DNA of 30,439 nucleotides from a virus, in IMG/VR virus record IMGVR_UViG_3300032046_001353, positions 1 to 30,439 of that record, one strand, 5' to 3'. Shown here piece by piece: positions 15,352-23,782 of this stretch (its first letter is position 1; each line of letters begins with the position of its first letter). Under the pieces are notes generated by a model. It was not told the origin of the DNA and did not search any database. It saw only the letters and a program-made list of their open reading frames with translations. Position numbers and translations under genes: made by a program.

Positions 15352-15780
15352 ATGAACAAGTACATTGTGACAGGTAATCTTACACGCGACCCCGAAGCTA
15401 AGGTTTTGGACTCAAACGGTAAGAAGGTAACAGTAACCAATTTTACTATCGCCTCTTCCCGTCCTTTCAAGCGTAAGGATGGAACACCAGACCAGGAAAC
15501 GCTCTTTATTGATGCGGAAGCCTGGGATACTGGCGCTGAGACTATCGCTAAGTATTTCACTAAGGGCTCAAAGATTCTTGCCGAAGGTTCACTCAGAAAT
15601 GAGAACTGGGTTGACAAGGATGGTGGAAAGAGAAGCAAGATTAAGCTTCGCGTAAGCCATTTCGAGTTCTTCTCCACAAAGGGTGACTCCACAAGGGTTG
15701 CTGTTAATGGAGCAGAGGGTGAAGGCGAACCAGACTCAGTTGCCGCTGATGTTGGAGCCGAGGAACCAACTCCGTTCTAA
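15352..15780 (+). CDS. ssb: single-stranded DNA-binding protein
   Basis: Coats single-stranded DNA at forks and in recombination. It has 142 residues from ATG 15352, ten bases after GGAG; TTG 15346 is in frame but too close. The OB fold is typical of bacterial SSB: MNKYIVTGNLTRDPEAK at the start, FTIASSRPF, then FIDAEAWDTGAETIAKYFTKGSKILAEGSLRNE in the usual order. A Gly/Glu/Asp-rich linker leads to an acidic tip EEPTPF, close to the DDDIPF tip through which bacterial SSB recruits partners. It has its own promoter upstream and abuts the sigma gene with no spacer. Confidence 0.93.
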   Translation: MNKYIVTGNLTRDPEAKVLDSNGKKVTVTNFTIASSRPFKRKDGTPDQETLFIDAEAWDTGAETIAKYFTKGSKILAEGSLRNENWVDKDGGKRSKIKLRVSHFEFFSTKGDSTRVAVNGAEGEGEPDSVAADVGAEEPTPF

Positions 15781-16260
15781 ATGACTGTCAATAATAACGA
15801 AATAGAAACCAGGCTCATATTGCAAAATATGGGCCTGGTTATTTCTATAGCTAACAACTTTCGCCCTACATCTAAGCAAGAACTAGAAGAGTATGTTCAA
15901 GCTGGTAGGATAGGGTTATTAGAAGCTATTCGTAGTTATGATAATAGTAAAGCTGCACTGTCTACATGGGCATATCAGCATGTTAAATGGGAAATAATGA
16001 GATACATAGATAAGAATAAGGGCAACCTTGATTCTCGTCTGTCTGACATTAAAATACCTATAGTAGCTCCCGAAAAGAGTGATTTCTCAGAATACCTTCC
16101 AGACTATCTATCTAGCGAGGAGGTCGAGATAATAATGCTCAGAAGGGCTGGCTACACCCTAAAACAAATAGGGGAAATGCTAAGTCTCAATACGTATGCC
16201 ATCGGCAAAACGATAAAATCCGCAGTAGAAAAAATCAGGATAGCAAACAAAGATGACTAA
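15781..16260 (+). CDS. small sigma70-family RNA polymerase sigma factor
   Basis: Directs RNA polymerase to phage promoters. It has 159 residues. Region 2 spans about 8-75 (LILQNMGLVISIANNF, YVQAGRIGLLEAIRSYDNSKAALSTWAYQHVKWEIMRYI in segments), and region 4 is a C-terminal helix-turn-helix (RRAGYTLKQIGEMLSLNTYAIGKTI in segments). Regions 1.1 and 3 are absent or minimal, as in small phage and ECF-like sigmas. The ATG directly follows the ssb stop and has no clear ribosome-binding site of its own, so coupling to ssb is likely. A long hairpin with a GNRA loop covers codons 9-20. Phage sigma factors usually switch on later genes. Confidence 0.85.
   Translation: MTVNNNEIETRLILQNMGLVISIANNFRPTSKQELEEYVQAGRIGLLEAIRSYDNSKAALSTWAYQHVKWEIMRYIDKNKGNLDSRLSDIKIPIVAPEKSDFSEYLPDYLSSEEVEIIMLRRAGYTLKQIGEMLSLNTYAIGKTIKSAVEKIRIANKDD
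15807..15840 (+). promoter_or_regulatory. strong RNA hairpin with GCAA tetraloop inside the sigma gene
   Basis: Bases 15807-15821 pair with 15826-15840 over 15 pairs including one G-U, closing on a GCAA (GNRA) loop. It starts 27 bases into the sigma gene and covers the in-frame ATG at 15829. The downstream sequence is only weakly T-rich (TATTTCT), so it may act as an attenuator, an RNA-stability element or a brake on ribosomes, rather than a classical terminator. Confidence 0.6.
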
Positions 16261-17938
16261 GAAAAGAAGAATACTAATGGTAAGCGAAGCTAGCTATACC
16301 CTTAGTGGCTATGGAATCTATTCACAACAAATACTGTCTAGACTACATAAGAGCGGCAAGTATCACGTTGCTGAGTTTGCTAGTTATGCTGCCGTAGAAG
16401 ACCCAAGGGATAAGCAACCTTGGAGAGTTTATCCTAACGGCCTATCTGCGCAAGGTGGTAATGACCCTCGCATCAAACAGCTTAATTCTGCTCAGGTAAA
16501 CCAGTTTGGTGCTTGGAGATTTGAGCAGGTTCTATTAGATTTCAAACCTGATATTGTGTTCGATATTCGTGACCCTTGGATGTTCACATATCAGAACCTA
16601 TCTCCTCTTAGAAGGTTCTTTAACTGGGCTGTAATGCCAACAGTTGACTCTATGCCACAACAAGACGAGTGGATGCAACACTTTGCTGATGCAGATGGTG
16701 TTTTCACGTATAGCGACTGGGGCCTAGATATTCTTAAGAATCAGGGTGGTGGCAAGATAAAGCTTATTAGTTCAGCCCCGCCAGCTATCAACCTAAATGA
16801 GTTCAAGCCAATCCTTAATACCGCAGAGCATAAAAGGAAGTTCTTTGGTAGGGACGACATTAATGTCATTGGCACAGTTATGCGTAATCAGCGCAGAAAG
16901 CTGTATCCAGACCTATTAGTTGCCTTCTCTAAGTTTCTAGAACTATGTAAGGAAAATGGTAGGGACGACCTAGCAGCTAAAACATATCTATACTTCCATA
17001 CATCATATCCAGAAGTTGCTGGTTGTTGGAACATTCCAAGACTATTGAAAGAAACAGGACTTGCCAGTAAGGTGTTCTTCACCTACATCTGTAAGAACTG
17101 CGGTCATGTATTCGCTTCAAACTTCCAAGATGCCAGAACAGTATGTACAAGGTGTCAACACGCCGCCGCTGTTCTTCCTAGTGTTAGCTATGGTCTATCA
17201 ACCCCTCAGCTAAACGATGTGTATAACCTATTCGATGCTTATGTGCAATATGCGGTATGTGAAGGATTTGGTATGCCACAGGTTGAAGCTGCCGGTGCGG
17301 GTGTTCCTGTATTCTCAACAGACTATAGCGCTATGACAGACGTAGTTCGTAAGCTAAACGGAACGCCAATTAAGGTAGCCAGGATGTTTAGGTCACCAGA
17401 AGAAGATGCTTGGAAGGCCCTACCTGATAATGACGATTGTGCAGATAAGCTATTTAAGTTCTTCTCTCAGTCTGTATCGGCCAGAAAGAGAAAGGGTATG
17501 GAGGCCAGGAAGGCTGTCGAACAACATTATACATGGGATAAGACATATAAATTATGGGAAAGCTACTTTGATACAGTAGAGCTTACTGGTCTTCAAGGTA
17601 AATGGGATGCTCCTCCACAATTCTTACGTCCTAATGCTAATCCACAAGATGCGCCAACAGATGTTCCAAACGAAGACTATGTTGATTGGTGTCTAGCTAA
17701 TCTATATGGTAGTAGCGAGCATGTTAATACGTTGATGTCTATGGATATGGTTAGGGCTCTAAACTATGAACTAGCTGTACAGACCGGCGCTGCTCCTGTA
17801 GCTTATAGTAGACAGCACGTAGTAGACAAAATTCAAAGTATGGTAGTAAACCATAATCAGTGTGAAGAAGTCAGGTGTGGGTTTGCCCAGGTTCCGCCGC
17901 AAGATTGGATTGAATATGCTAATAGGAGGCCAGTATGA
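16253..17938 (+). CDS. GT4-type glycosyltransferase with inserted zinc ribbon
   Basis: A GT-B glycosyltransferase, 561 residues, using a nucleotide-sugar donor; acceptor unknown. The N-terminal Rossmann half starts RILMVSEASYTLSGYGIYSQQ, and the C-terminal half carries VCEGFGMPQVEAAGAGVPV (about 337-355), the family-4 donor-binding signature with its Glu pair. A four-cysteine zinc ribbon (CKNC at 280-283, CTRC at 298-301) is inserted in the C-terminal half between a strand and the PQLNDVYNLFDAYV helix, which is unusual for GT4. The last 130 residues are extra and unassigned. It heads the glycan cluster and overlaps the sigma gene by eight bases and the next GT by four. Confidence 0.85.
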   Translation: MTKKRRILMVSEASYTLSGYGIYSQQILSRLHKSGKYHVAEFASYAAVEDPRDKQPWRVYPNGLSAQGGNDPRIKQLNSAQVNQFGAWRFEQVLLDFKPDIVFDIRDPWMFTYQNLSPLRRFFNWAVMPTVDSMPQQDEWMQHFADADGVFTYSDWGLDILKNQGGGKIKLISSAPPAINLNEFKPILNTAEHKRKFFGRDDINVIGTVMRNQRRKLYPDLLVAFSKFLELCKENGRDDLAAKTYLYFHTSYPEVAGCWNIPRLLKETGLASKVFFTYICKNCGHVFASNFQDARTVCTRCQHAAAVLPSVSYGLSTPQLNDVYNLFDAYVQYAVCEGFGMPQVEAAGAGVPVFSTDYSAMTDVVRKLNGTPIKVARMFRSPEEDAWKALPDNDDCADKLFKFFSQSVSARKRKGMEARKAVEQHYTWDKTYKLWESYFDTVELTGLQGKWDAPPQFLRPNANPQDAPTDVPNEDYVDWCLANLYGSSEHVNTLMSMDMVRALNYELAVQTGAAPVAYSRQHVVDKIQSMVVNHNQCEEVRCGFAQVPPQDWIEYANRRPV

Positions 17939-19050
17939 AAATACTCTACGTAGGACCATATAGACAAAATGACGGTTGGGGTCTGGCCTCTAGAGATTTA
18001 GCTATGGCTCTATCTAAGAGTGTTCACGAAGTAGCCGCGCGTCCACTATATATGACAAGCAGCAACATAACTAGAACTATACCAGAAGAAGTAAAGAAGC
18101 TGGAAGAAAATTCGTTTCCAGACTATGACGTTGTTATTCAGCATACATTTCCGGTACTGTTTGACTACAATGGTAAGTTCAATAAAAACGTAGGCTCCTT
18201 CTTCTCTGAGACAAACCATCTAGAGTACACTCCGTGGCCTAGACACTGTAATCTTATGGATGAGATTTGGGTAACATCAGAAGCAGAAAGACAACACCTT
18301 AAAACTAGCTTAGTTACTAAGCCAATCAAAAAGGTTAATATGCCTATTGATGTTAGTAAGTTTGAAAAAACCTATCCGAAGTTTAAACTTCCAACCGAAG
18401 GTAAGACGTTTAACTTCTACTTTATTGGAGAGTGGATAGAGAGAAAGAATATACCGGCGCTATTGCTAGCGTTCCATCTTGAGTTTGGTAGACAAGAACC
18501 AGTAAACCTAGTGTTGAAAACTGGTATTCAAGGTCTTGATGCTAATAACTCTAGACAGCGTATAGAGCAAGATATTATGTCTCTTAAGCAGTCGTTTGGT
18601 ATCTATAATCAAATAGAAGCGTATAAGCCAGAAATGCTTATTACAGACTATTTGCCAGACGATATGCTATATGGTCTACACGCCGCATGTGACTGTCTTG
18701 TTATGCCGTCTCGCGGAGAAGCTTGGTGCCGCCCAGCTATTGATGCTCTTGGATTTGGAAAAACACCGATAGTAACAGATGGTACGGGTATGAATGAGTT
18801 TGTCAACAACGACAACGGATGGTTAGTTAGCTCTACAGAGTCTCCTGTGTTGTGTCTAGAGAGGCGTGTGGAATACCTAAACAAAGCCCGTGAGACTTGG
18901 AACAACATAGAAATTATCGCCCTACGTAAAGCTATGAGGGAAGCCTATGAGAATAAGAACGAGCGTAAAGTAAAAGCGGCCCAGGGCGTGCAAGATGCTT
19001 ACAACTATTCCTACGACAAGATAGCGGAACAAATCAATGAATCCTGTTAG
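17935..19050 (+). CDS. GT4-type glycosyltransferase
   Basis: A 371-residue GT-B glycosyltransferase. The N-terminus is MKILYVGPYRQNDGWGLASRD; the C-terminal half has FNFYFIGEWIERKNIPALLLAF, the usual strand-turn preceding the donor site, and CLVMPSRGEAWCRPAIDALGFGKTPIV, a divergent EX7E signature followed by TDGTGMNEFV. It overlaps the first GT by four bases and the next by 14, so the three are probably co-translated. Donor and acceptor sugars are not predictable. Role: building a glycan on virion protein, DNA or a host surface, inferred from the cluster. Confidence 0.85.
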   Translation: MKILYVGPYRQNDGWGLASRDLAMALSKSVHEVAARPLYMTSSNITRTIPEEVKKLEENSFPDYDVVIQHTFPVLFDYNGKFNKNVGSFFSETNHLEYTPWPRHCNLMDEIWVTSEAERQHLKTSLVTKPIKKVNMPIDVSKFEKTYPKFKLPTEGKTFNFYFIGEWIERKNIPALLLAFHLEFGRQEPVNLVLKTGIQGLDANNSRQRIEQDIMSLKQSFGIYNQIEAYKPEMLITDYLPDDMLYGLHAACDCLVMPSRGEAWCRPAIDALGFGKTPIVTDGTGMNEFVNNDNGWLVSSTESPVLCLERRVEYLNKARETWNNIEIIALRKAMREAYENKNERKVKAAQGVQDAYNYSYDKIAEQINESC

Positions 19051-20008
19051 AAACATAATCCAAAAAGCTATCCGTAAAAGTGGAGAGCCATACAACATCC
19101 TAATGCCTGGATTTGACGGGTTCTTTGAGAATATGGTTAGTAGGACTGGTAACAATGTATATGTGCTTCCTGCAAATAGTAGGTACGAATGGCAGATTGG
19201 TCTTCCACCTAAAAACAGAGAATGTATCGTTTTAAGAGATATGGAGAATGTTCCAATCGACCTTGCTATAGATTTTGTTCTATGTAATGATAGGACTATT
19301 CAGTATGATATGTGTATTAAGATGGCGCACGCAATGCACATCCCGCTTATTATGTTTGAACACTTTGACTCGATAACTAGGATTAAGCCGGACCAGCTTG
19401 GTTTAATAGCTAGAGCCCAACCATACGACCTACATCTATCTGCTTCAAAACTTATAGCTAAAAGCTGGAACATTGAAGACTCTACCGTTATTGGATATGG
19501 TATACACGAATATCCAACAATAACAGAGAAGGATGAGGATTTGGTTCTAATGGTTGGTGAGTACGGTGATACTGACCTACAAATAGTTGGTGCCCTAGTT
19601 AATGCTATTCCTAATCTTAGAATCATCGGAAACAACAAGGGTATGACAGAGAACATTAGGAATCAATATGAAATAGATGACCTAATCAAGAAGGCTAGTA
19701 TATTCATCAACTTCTCAACAGAAGGAAGAATAAAACCACAGCTACTACAGGCTATGGCAAACAGGTGCGCAATTGTAAGTAACAACCTTCCTATTCTCGG
19801 CGAAATCTTAAACAAAGACAACTCGATACTATGTACGTCTGTTGACCAGTTCACAAGAGGGGTTGCAAAACTTAATGCCGATAGTGCGTTTAGAACTAAG
19901 TTAGCCGAAAAAGGAAGGCTTGCTTCAGAGTATCTTAATATAGAAACATTTTCATCCAAGCTTAACGAAGCATTAGATAAACTATCAACAAAGGTATATA
20001 CGAGGTAA
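19037..20008 (+). CDS. divergent GT-B glycosyltransferase
   Basis: A 323-residue protein resembling a family-4 GT with a reduced N-terminal half. Visible elements are NILMPGFDGFFENMVSR, IPLIMFEHFDSITRI, DLHLSASKLIAKSWNI in the middle, LVLMVGEYGDTD and IFINFSTEGRIKPQLLQAMANRCAIVSNNLPILGEIL in segments, where the Glu and the QAMA helix stand for the donor-binding signature. The match is weaker than for the previous two genes, so activity is less certain. The start overlaps upstream by 14 bases; two bases separate its stop from the next gene. Confidence 0.72.
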   Translation: MNPVRNIIQKAIRKSGEPYNILMPGFDGFFENMVSRTGNNVYVLPANSRYEWQIGLPPKNRECIVLRDMENVPIDLAIDFVLCNDRTIQYDMCIKMAHAMHIPLIMFEHFDSITRIKPDQLGLIARAQPYDLHLSASKLIAKSWNIEDSTVIGYGIHEYPTITEKDEDLVLMVGEYGDTDLQIVGALVNAIPNLRIIGNNKGMTENIRNQYEIDDLIKKASIFINFSTEGRIKPQLLQAMANRCAIVSNNLPILGEILNKDNSILCTSVDQFTRGVAKLNADSAFRTKLAEKGRLASEYLNIETFSSKLNEALDKLSTKVYTR

Positions 20009-20010
20009 TA

Positions 20011-20439
20011 ATGAGAGTTTTTATTAAAGCTACAGAACAACATGATAGTGACGTATCTGATGTTTGTTGCATGTTGGCTGAGCTAGAAGATAAGGTTGGT
20101 CCTGCAACAGCTACACACATAGTGTGTGAAAGTGCCCTAGATAATGAGGTAGATAGAACTGCCGGTCTACAAAAAATTCTAAGTAGACTTCGTTATGGTG
20201 GTAAACTTGTTATTACTGGTATAGACATTGAAGAAATATCTAGAGAGTTTACAGTAAGAACCATTAACGAACAACAGGCTCAATCTCTATTATATGGAGG
20301 TAGACGTTCAGCTTCAACTATTGGCCTTGTGGTTCAAGAGCTTATAAACAATGGTCTAACAATAGTAAACTCTAGACTAAAAGATTTTCATTACTACGTT
20401 CTAGCGGAGAGAAATGTTAAACCCAAGAACAATATGTAG
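20011..20439 (+). CDS. truncated methyltransferase-like protein
   Basis: A 142-residue protein resembling the second half of a class I SAM-dependent methyltransferase: HIVCESALDNE as the post-motif strand, LQKILSRLRYGGKLVITGID as the LxPGG turn, then LYGGRRSASTIGLVVQELINNGL and HYYVLAERN as the final strands. The N-terminal glycine-rich SAM loop is missing, so it may be inactive, act as a partner, or bind ligand differently. A GAGGTAAT ribosome-binding site lies at the end of the upstream GT. Sugar O-methylation would fit the cluster, but this is inference. Confidence 0.6.
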   Translation: MRVFIKATEQHDSDVSDVCCMLAELEDKVGPATATHIVCESALDNEVDRTAGLQKILSRLRYGGKLVITGIDIEEISREFTVRTINEQQAQSLLYGGRRSASTIGLVVQELINNGLTIVNSRLKDFHYYVLAERNVKPKNNM

Positions 20440-21199
20440 AGACTGTATCTTCGCTAAATACGAAGGCAATACTCAAATAGACTGCTCCCTAAACAAACTA
20501 GAGCAACTTGCATCTGTCGGCGCTAATATCCTTGAGGTAATAGATGAGACTGAAAAAGAGTTCTATGTTATAGATGGTATATTCTGTATGTGGTGTAGAA
20601 ATCCAGAATGGGCTAAATCCCATAAGACTTCTGAATGGCTAAGCGACATAGAGAAGGAAATGAGGATTCTTTATCAAGTTATTATATGGGCGAACGACAA
20701 TATAGATGACCTTAGAAAGACTGTTGAGAGTGCCGTTAATCAAACGGTTCCGCCAAAGCACATAACAGTAATTCGTCCTCCGCGTTGCAAGTTACAGCCG
20801 CCTAATATAATATCCGTATTAAACGAAGTCTGTGTTCTTGAAGACGGTACTCCGATACAATGGAGAAACCAAAACTGTATTGATAATATAGAAGATACAA
20901 GCTTGACAGTTGATGACCTGCTTGAGTTTGTTGGGCTTCCATATTATGGTATATTCAATGCCGGCTACGAAATACACCCTAGGCTATTTGAGGTTCTAGG
21001 AAACAAGATAAACAACGAAATGTTCAAGTTTGCCGTTATAGAACCTGATAAGGATGGGAATGGATACATAGCCTCAACATCAATACACAAGTTCTATGTT
21101 GGAAATGTAGAGAAACCACTACTAGAGAAAATAAGAGACGACGAATGTTACCAAATGATATATCCGATAGAGAAGCTGTTGCATTCTTGCCAAGAGTAA
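20414..21199 (+). CDS. Cys-cluster protein with GT2-like domain
   Basis: A 261-residue protein in two parts. Residues 1-65 contain Cys8, Cys11, Cys24, Cys58 and Cys61 (ICRDCIF, DCSLNKL, FCMWCRNPEW), a plausible metal or iron-sulfur site. From residue 85 a GT2-like fold begins (LYQVIIWANDNIDDLRKTVESAVNQTV in segments), but the DxD motif expected in active GT2 enzymes is not obvious. The ATG follows GGAGAG and overlaps the methyltransferase-like gene by 26 bases. A non-catalytic or divergent GT is the best guess; the Cys module is unrecognised. Confidence 0.55.
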   Translation: MLNPRTICRDCIFAKYEGNTQIDCSLNKLEQLASVGANILEVIDETEKEFYVIDGIFCMWCRNPEWAKSHKTSEWLSDIEKEMRILYQVIIWANDNIDDLRKTVESAVNQTVPPKHITVIRPPRCKLQPPNIISVLNEVCVLEDGTPIQWRNQNCIDNIEDTSLTVDDLLEFVGLPYYGIFNAGYEIHPRLFEVLGNKINNEMFKFAVIEPDKDGNGYIASTSIHKFYVGNVEKPLLEKIRDDECYQMIYPIEKLLHSCQE

Positions 21200-21762
21200 C
21201 TATTCTGGTAGCAAGTGCAAACGAAGCGATAGTAAAAACGGCGTTTGACCAAGACTATGCAAAGAAGCAAGTAATTTCTTTACCTAGCTCATTAGATGAT
21301 TTGATTGTACCAAAAACAGTAAGTAGGTTCTATAATGAATCTATTGCTCTAAGTAAGCATCTTACTGATATATACTTCTTTCTTAATGATAGTGCTTGGT
21401 TTTCAGACAATGAAGGGGTATCGCGCGTTGTAGAGAAGTTCCTATTAGAAGATATGAACTATGCTGTTATCTACACAGACTCTTTTAGAGTAGAACAAGG
21501 ATATTTGTCTAATGAGTACCTACCCTCGTTTACCCCGAATCTTTTTGCAGGTAATCAGCTAGTCAACAATCCTATTGCTGTGCAGGCGGCGGCTTTAAAT
21601 GAGAGCCCATTTAACGAAGGAATAGATACGCTGTGCTTCTTTGACATAATGAGAAAGACAGCTAGAGTAACTATGCTTTGCCATCTACCAGAACCTATCT
21701 TCACGATTAAAAGAGAGGCATTTGACATAAACAAAGAGATGACAATCCTTAATAATGAATAG
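21145..21762 (+). CDS. divergent GT2-like protein
   Basis: A 205-residue protein with the general shape of a short GT-A fold: RVTILVASANEAIVKTAF, then YFFLNDSAWFSD where GT2 enzymes carry the acidic metal site, and NYAVIYTDSFRV later. The motif is degenerate (NDSAW rather than DxD). The start is uncertain: ATG 21145 overlaps the upstream gene by 55 bases, whereas in-frame TTG 21187 would begin directly at the first strand. Overlaps the nucleotidyltransferase gene by eight bases. It may pair with the preceding GT2-like protein. Confidence 0.55.
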   Translation: MLPNDISDREAVAFLPRVTILVASANEAIVKTAFDQDYAKKQVISLPSSLDDLIVPKTVSRFYNESIALSKHLTDIYFFLNDSAWFSDNEGVSRVVEKFLLEDMNYAVIYTDSFRVEQGYLSNEYLPSFTPNLFAGNQLVNNPIAVQAAALNESPFNEGIDTLCFFDIMRKTARVTMLCHLPEPIFTIKREAFDINKEMTILNNE

Positions 21763-22477
21763 AGCTGTTAGAAACGTAAATCCAGTTAAACCTGGAAGAA
21801 AATCCAAGATTAGCGTAATACTGCTATCAGCCGGTGAGGCGAGTAGGATGAAGTCTCACGGCCCAAGGTCACTAATAAAAGTGGCAGACGATACTAATCT
21901 AATTAAGTATCAATCAGATACTATAGTCTCAGCAATACCAAACAATGAGATTATTTTAGTATGTGGTTGTGAAGCAGACCGCGTTATGAATCATGCGCCA
22001 GCCAGTATCATATGCGTAGAGAACGAAAGGTTCGACTCAACGAATATTGTAAGAAGCATGGCAATTGGTCTTAGGGCCGCTACATCTGACAAGATTCTAT
22101 TTATATATGGCGACCTCATTTTCAATCACGACACTCTTAAAAATGCTAAGTTTGAAGAGTCATCTGTCTTTATAGATAAGGAAGACTTCTTTGATAAGAG
22201 TGGAGTCGGATGTACGATTAATGAGAAAAACAATGTAGAACACATGCTTTATGGACTTCCTAATCTATGGGCTCAGATGGTATTCTTAACTGGAAGAGAA
22301 CTCTCTATCTTTAAGAACATAGTCTGGAACAGAGAGAAAGAGAAGCTATTTGGGTTTGAGGTACTCAACGAGCTTATTGATAGGCGAGGCACGTTAAAGG
22401 CCCAGTCTCCCAAGAACATGAAGGTAGCGGATATAGACTGTACTAAGGACTTACTCAACATTAAGAAGATACTATGA
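21755..22477 (+). CDS. sugar-phosphate nucleotidyltransferase-like protein
   Basis: Predicted to activate a sugar phosphate with NTP, making donor for the glycosyltransferases. It has 240 residues. The nucleotide loop is VILLSAGEASRMKSHGPRSL (21-40), the usual GxxxRMxxxxPKxL pattern with Arg in place of the second Lys, followed by IKVADDTNLIKYQ and FIYGDLIFN with the metal-binding Asp. A DIDC near the end resembles the WxDIDTxxD motif of the family. MobA-like or sugar-1-phosphate transferases are both possible; context favours a sugar. Overlaps the next gene by four bases (ATGA). Confidence 0.75.
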   Translation: MNRAVRNVNPVKPGRKSKISVILLSAGEASRMKSHGPRSLIKVADDTNLIKYQSDTIVSAIPNNEIILVCGCEADRVMNHAPASIICVENERFDSTNIVRSMAIGLRAATSDKILFIYGDLIFNHDTLKNAKFEESSVFIDKEDFFDKSGVGCTINEKNNVEHMLYGLPNLWAQMVFLTGRELSIFKNIVWNREKEKLFGFEVLNELIDRRGTLKAQSPKNMKVADIDCTKDLLNIKKIL

Positions 22478-23337
22478 AGATAATACTTTCACACTCACAA
22501 AATGATTTGTTTCAGGGCCTTGGCGCTACTTTCTTTGCTATGGGCGAACAGGCTACGTTCTGGGAAAAGGGGAGCAAACCTACGCTTGATATGTTAGAAG
22601 AAATACAGCCAGACATTGTTATTCTACATGATTATGAAGTAGATGAAACGGCGGTTATTGGTGCGCAGGACTATAGCCAAACAAAGTTCGTCGTAGTTGG
22701 TCATAACTTTAGGGATGACTTCAAACCTGCTTTGGTTTGCGTAGATAAAGAGACTGAGAATGCAAACCCAATAATGGTATGTCGCCCCGCCGCTAATCTA
22801 GCTAAGTATTGCTCTGGTAAAAAACTTGAAGAACATGCGTCAGACTTATTCTTTCTTTCTGATTTCGATACGTCTGGAAGTATAATTCCAAACATTCTAA
22901 CTACACTCGACAAGCATAGAATTAGAGTGGTGGGTGATTTCCCTATTCCAATTCCTCAATATGTTGGAAGAGACAATCTAGCAACAATAAACAATCTTAT
23001 TGCATCTACAAAAATTGCTATTGACTTTACAGGAAAGCACCATCTAGACTATGCCATAAATAAGGTGTTCTGTCTAAGCTCAGAAGAGAATGATGTAGTT
23101 ACGTCGTTTGGGCTTGAAGATTATGAGTCTCAGGTCTTTAAGTATCTGGATGTTGAAAAGCTTAGAAGCAAAGAAGTTAAGAAAGCCTATAAGAAGGTTT
23201 TAGATACATCAGCCACATACTTTCATAGGGCTGAAGAGTTGTTTATTAAACTAGGTAACAAAGAGGCCGCAGCTAAGGCCATAGCCAAAATGGAATACAT
23301 ACTCGATGTCAATGATAAAATCAAGCATTCTAGTTAG
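22474..23337 (+). CDS. GT-B-like hypothetical protein
   Basis: A 287-residue protein with two Rossmann-like halves. N-terminal MKIILSHSQNDLFQGLG, then DIVILHDYEV and TKFVVVGHNF strands; a second half with RIRVVGDFPIPIPQYVGRD and IDFTGKHHLDYAINKVFCLSS where GT-B enzymes hold the donor site. The glutamate signature is not clear, so it may be a degenerate or novel GT. A C-terminal helical tail is rich in Lys and Ala. ATGA overlap upstream; it overlaps the next gene by 32 bases. Confidence 0.55.
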   Translation: MKIILSHSQNDLFQGLGATFFAMGEQATFWEKGSKPTLDMLEEIQPDIVILHDYEVDETAVIGAQDYSQTKFVVVGHNFRDDFKPALVCVDKETENANPIMVCRPAANLAKYCSGKKLEEHASDLFFLSDFDTSGSIIPNILTTLDKHRIRVVGDFPIPIPQYVGRDNLATINNLIASTKIAIDFTGKHHLDYAINKVFCLSSEENDVVTSFGLEDYESQVFKYLDVEKLRSKEVKKAYKKVLDTSATYFHRAEELFIKLGNKEAAAKAIAKMEYILDVNDKIKHSS

Positions 23338-23782
23338 AAATCTAGACATAGCACAGCTATCTGTTTCTCTCATCAAGTCTGTAAATAGACTGTTGGCCGA
23401 GAATCCGTATATGGACACTATAGTATACTACCAGCATTGGGGTAGACTTCCAATACCTCCTCGCTTTGGAATGCTTATGGAGCGCGAAGTATGGGGCTCT
23501 AGCGGTGCCTGTATTGCTACTGACCTTAAGACAGCCGAAAAACTAGGAAGGTGTCCTGGTGACCTTAAGAAGTTTTTCTACGTATGGAACCTAGAGTGGC
23601 TTCAGTACGGGGGCGACTATACAACCATAAACAACATATACCAGAATCCAGAAATAGAGTTAGTAGCTAGGTCAGAATACCATGCTGAAATTATAGAGAA
23701 AGTATGGAAGAAACCAGCCTACATTATGAATGATTTCGACCCAGAAGTTCTAAAGAAGATTTTATATGACAGTCAACTATGA
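23306..23782 (+). CDS. hypothetical protein of the glycan cluster
   Basis: A 158-residue protein that looks like part of a GT-B enzyme: ILVRNLDIAQLSVSLIKSVNRLL, then YYQHWGRLPIPPRFGMLME, a WGSSGACIATDLKTAEKLG segment and EIELVARSEYHAEIIEKVWKKPAYI. There is no clear donor-binding signature. It may be the acceptor half of a split GT or a partner of the previous gene, with which it overlaps by 32 bases. An alternative ATG six bases downstream is in frame. Followed by the endonuclease gene. Confidence 0.5.
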   Translation: MSMIKSSILVRNLDIAQLSVSLIKSVNRLLAENPYMDTIVYYQHWGRLPIPPRFGMLMEREVWGSSGACIATDLKTAEKLGRCPGDLKKFFYVWNLEWLQYGGDYTTINNIYQNPEIELVARSEYHAEIIEKVWKKPAYIMNDFDPEVLKKILYDSQL

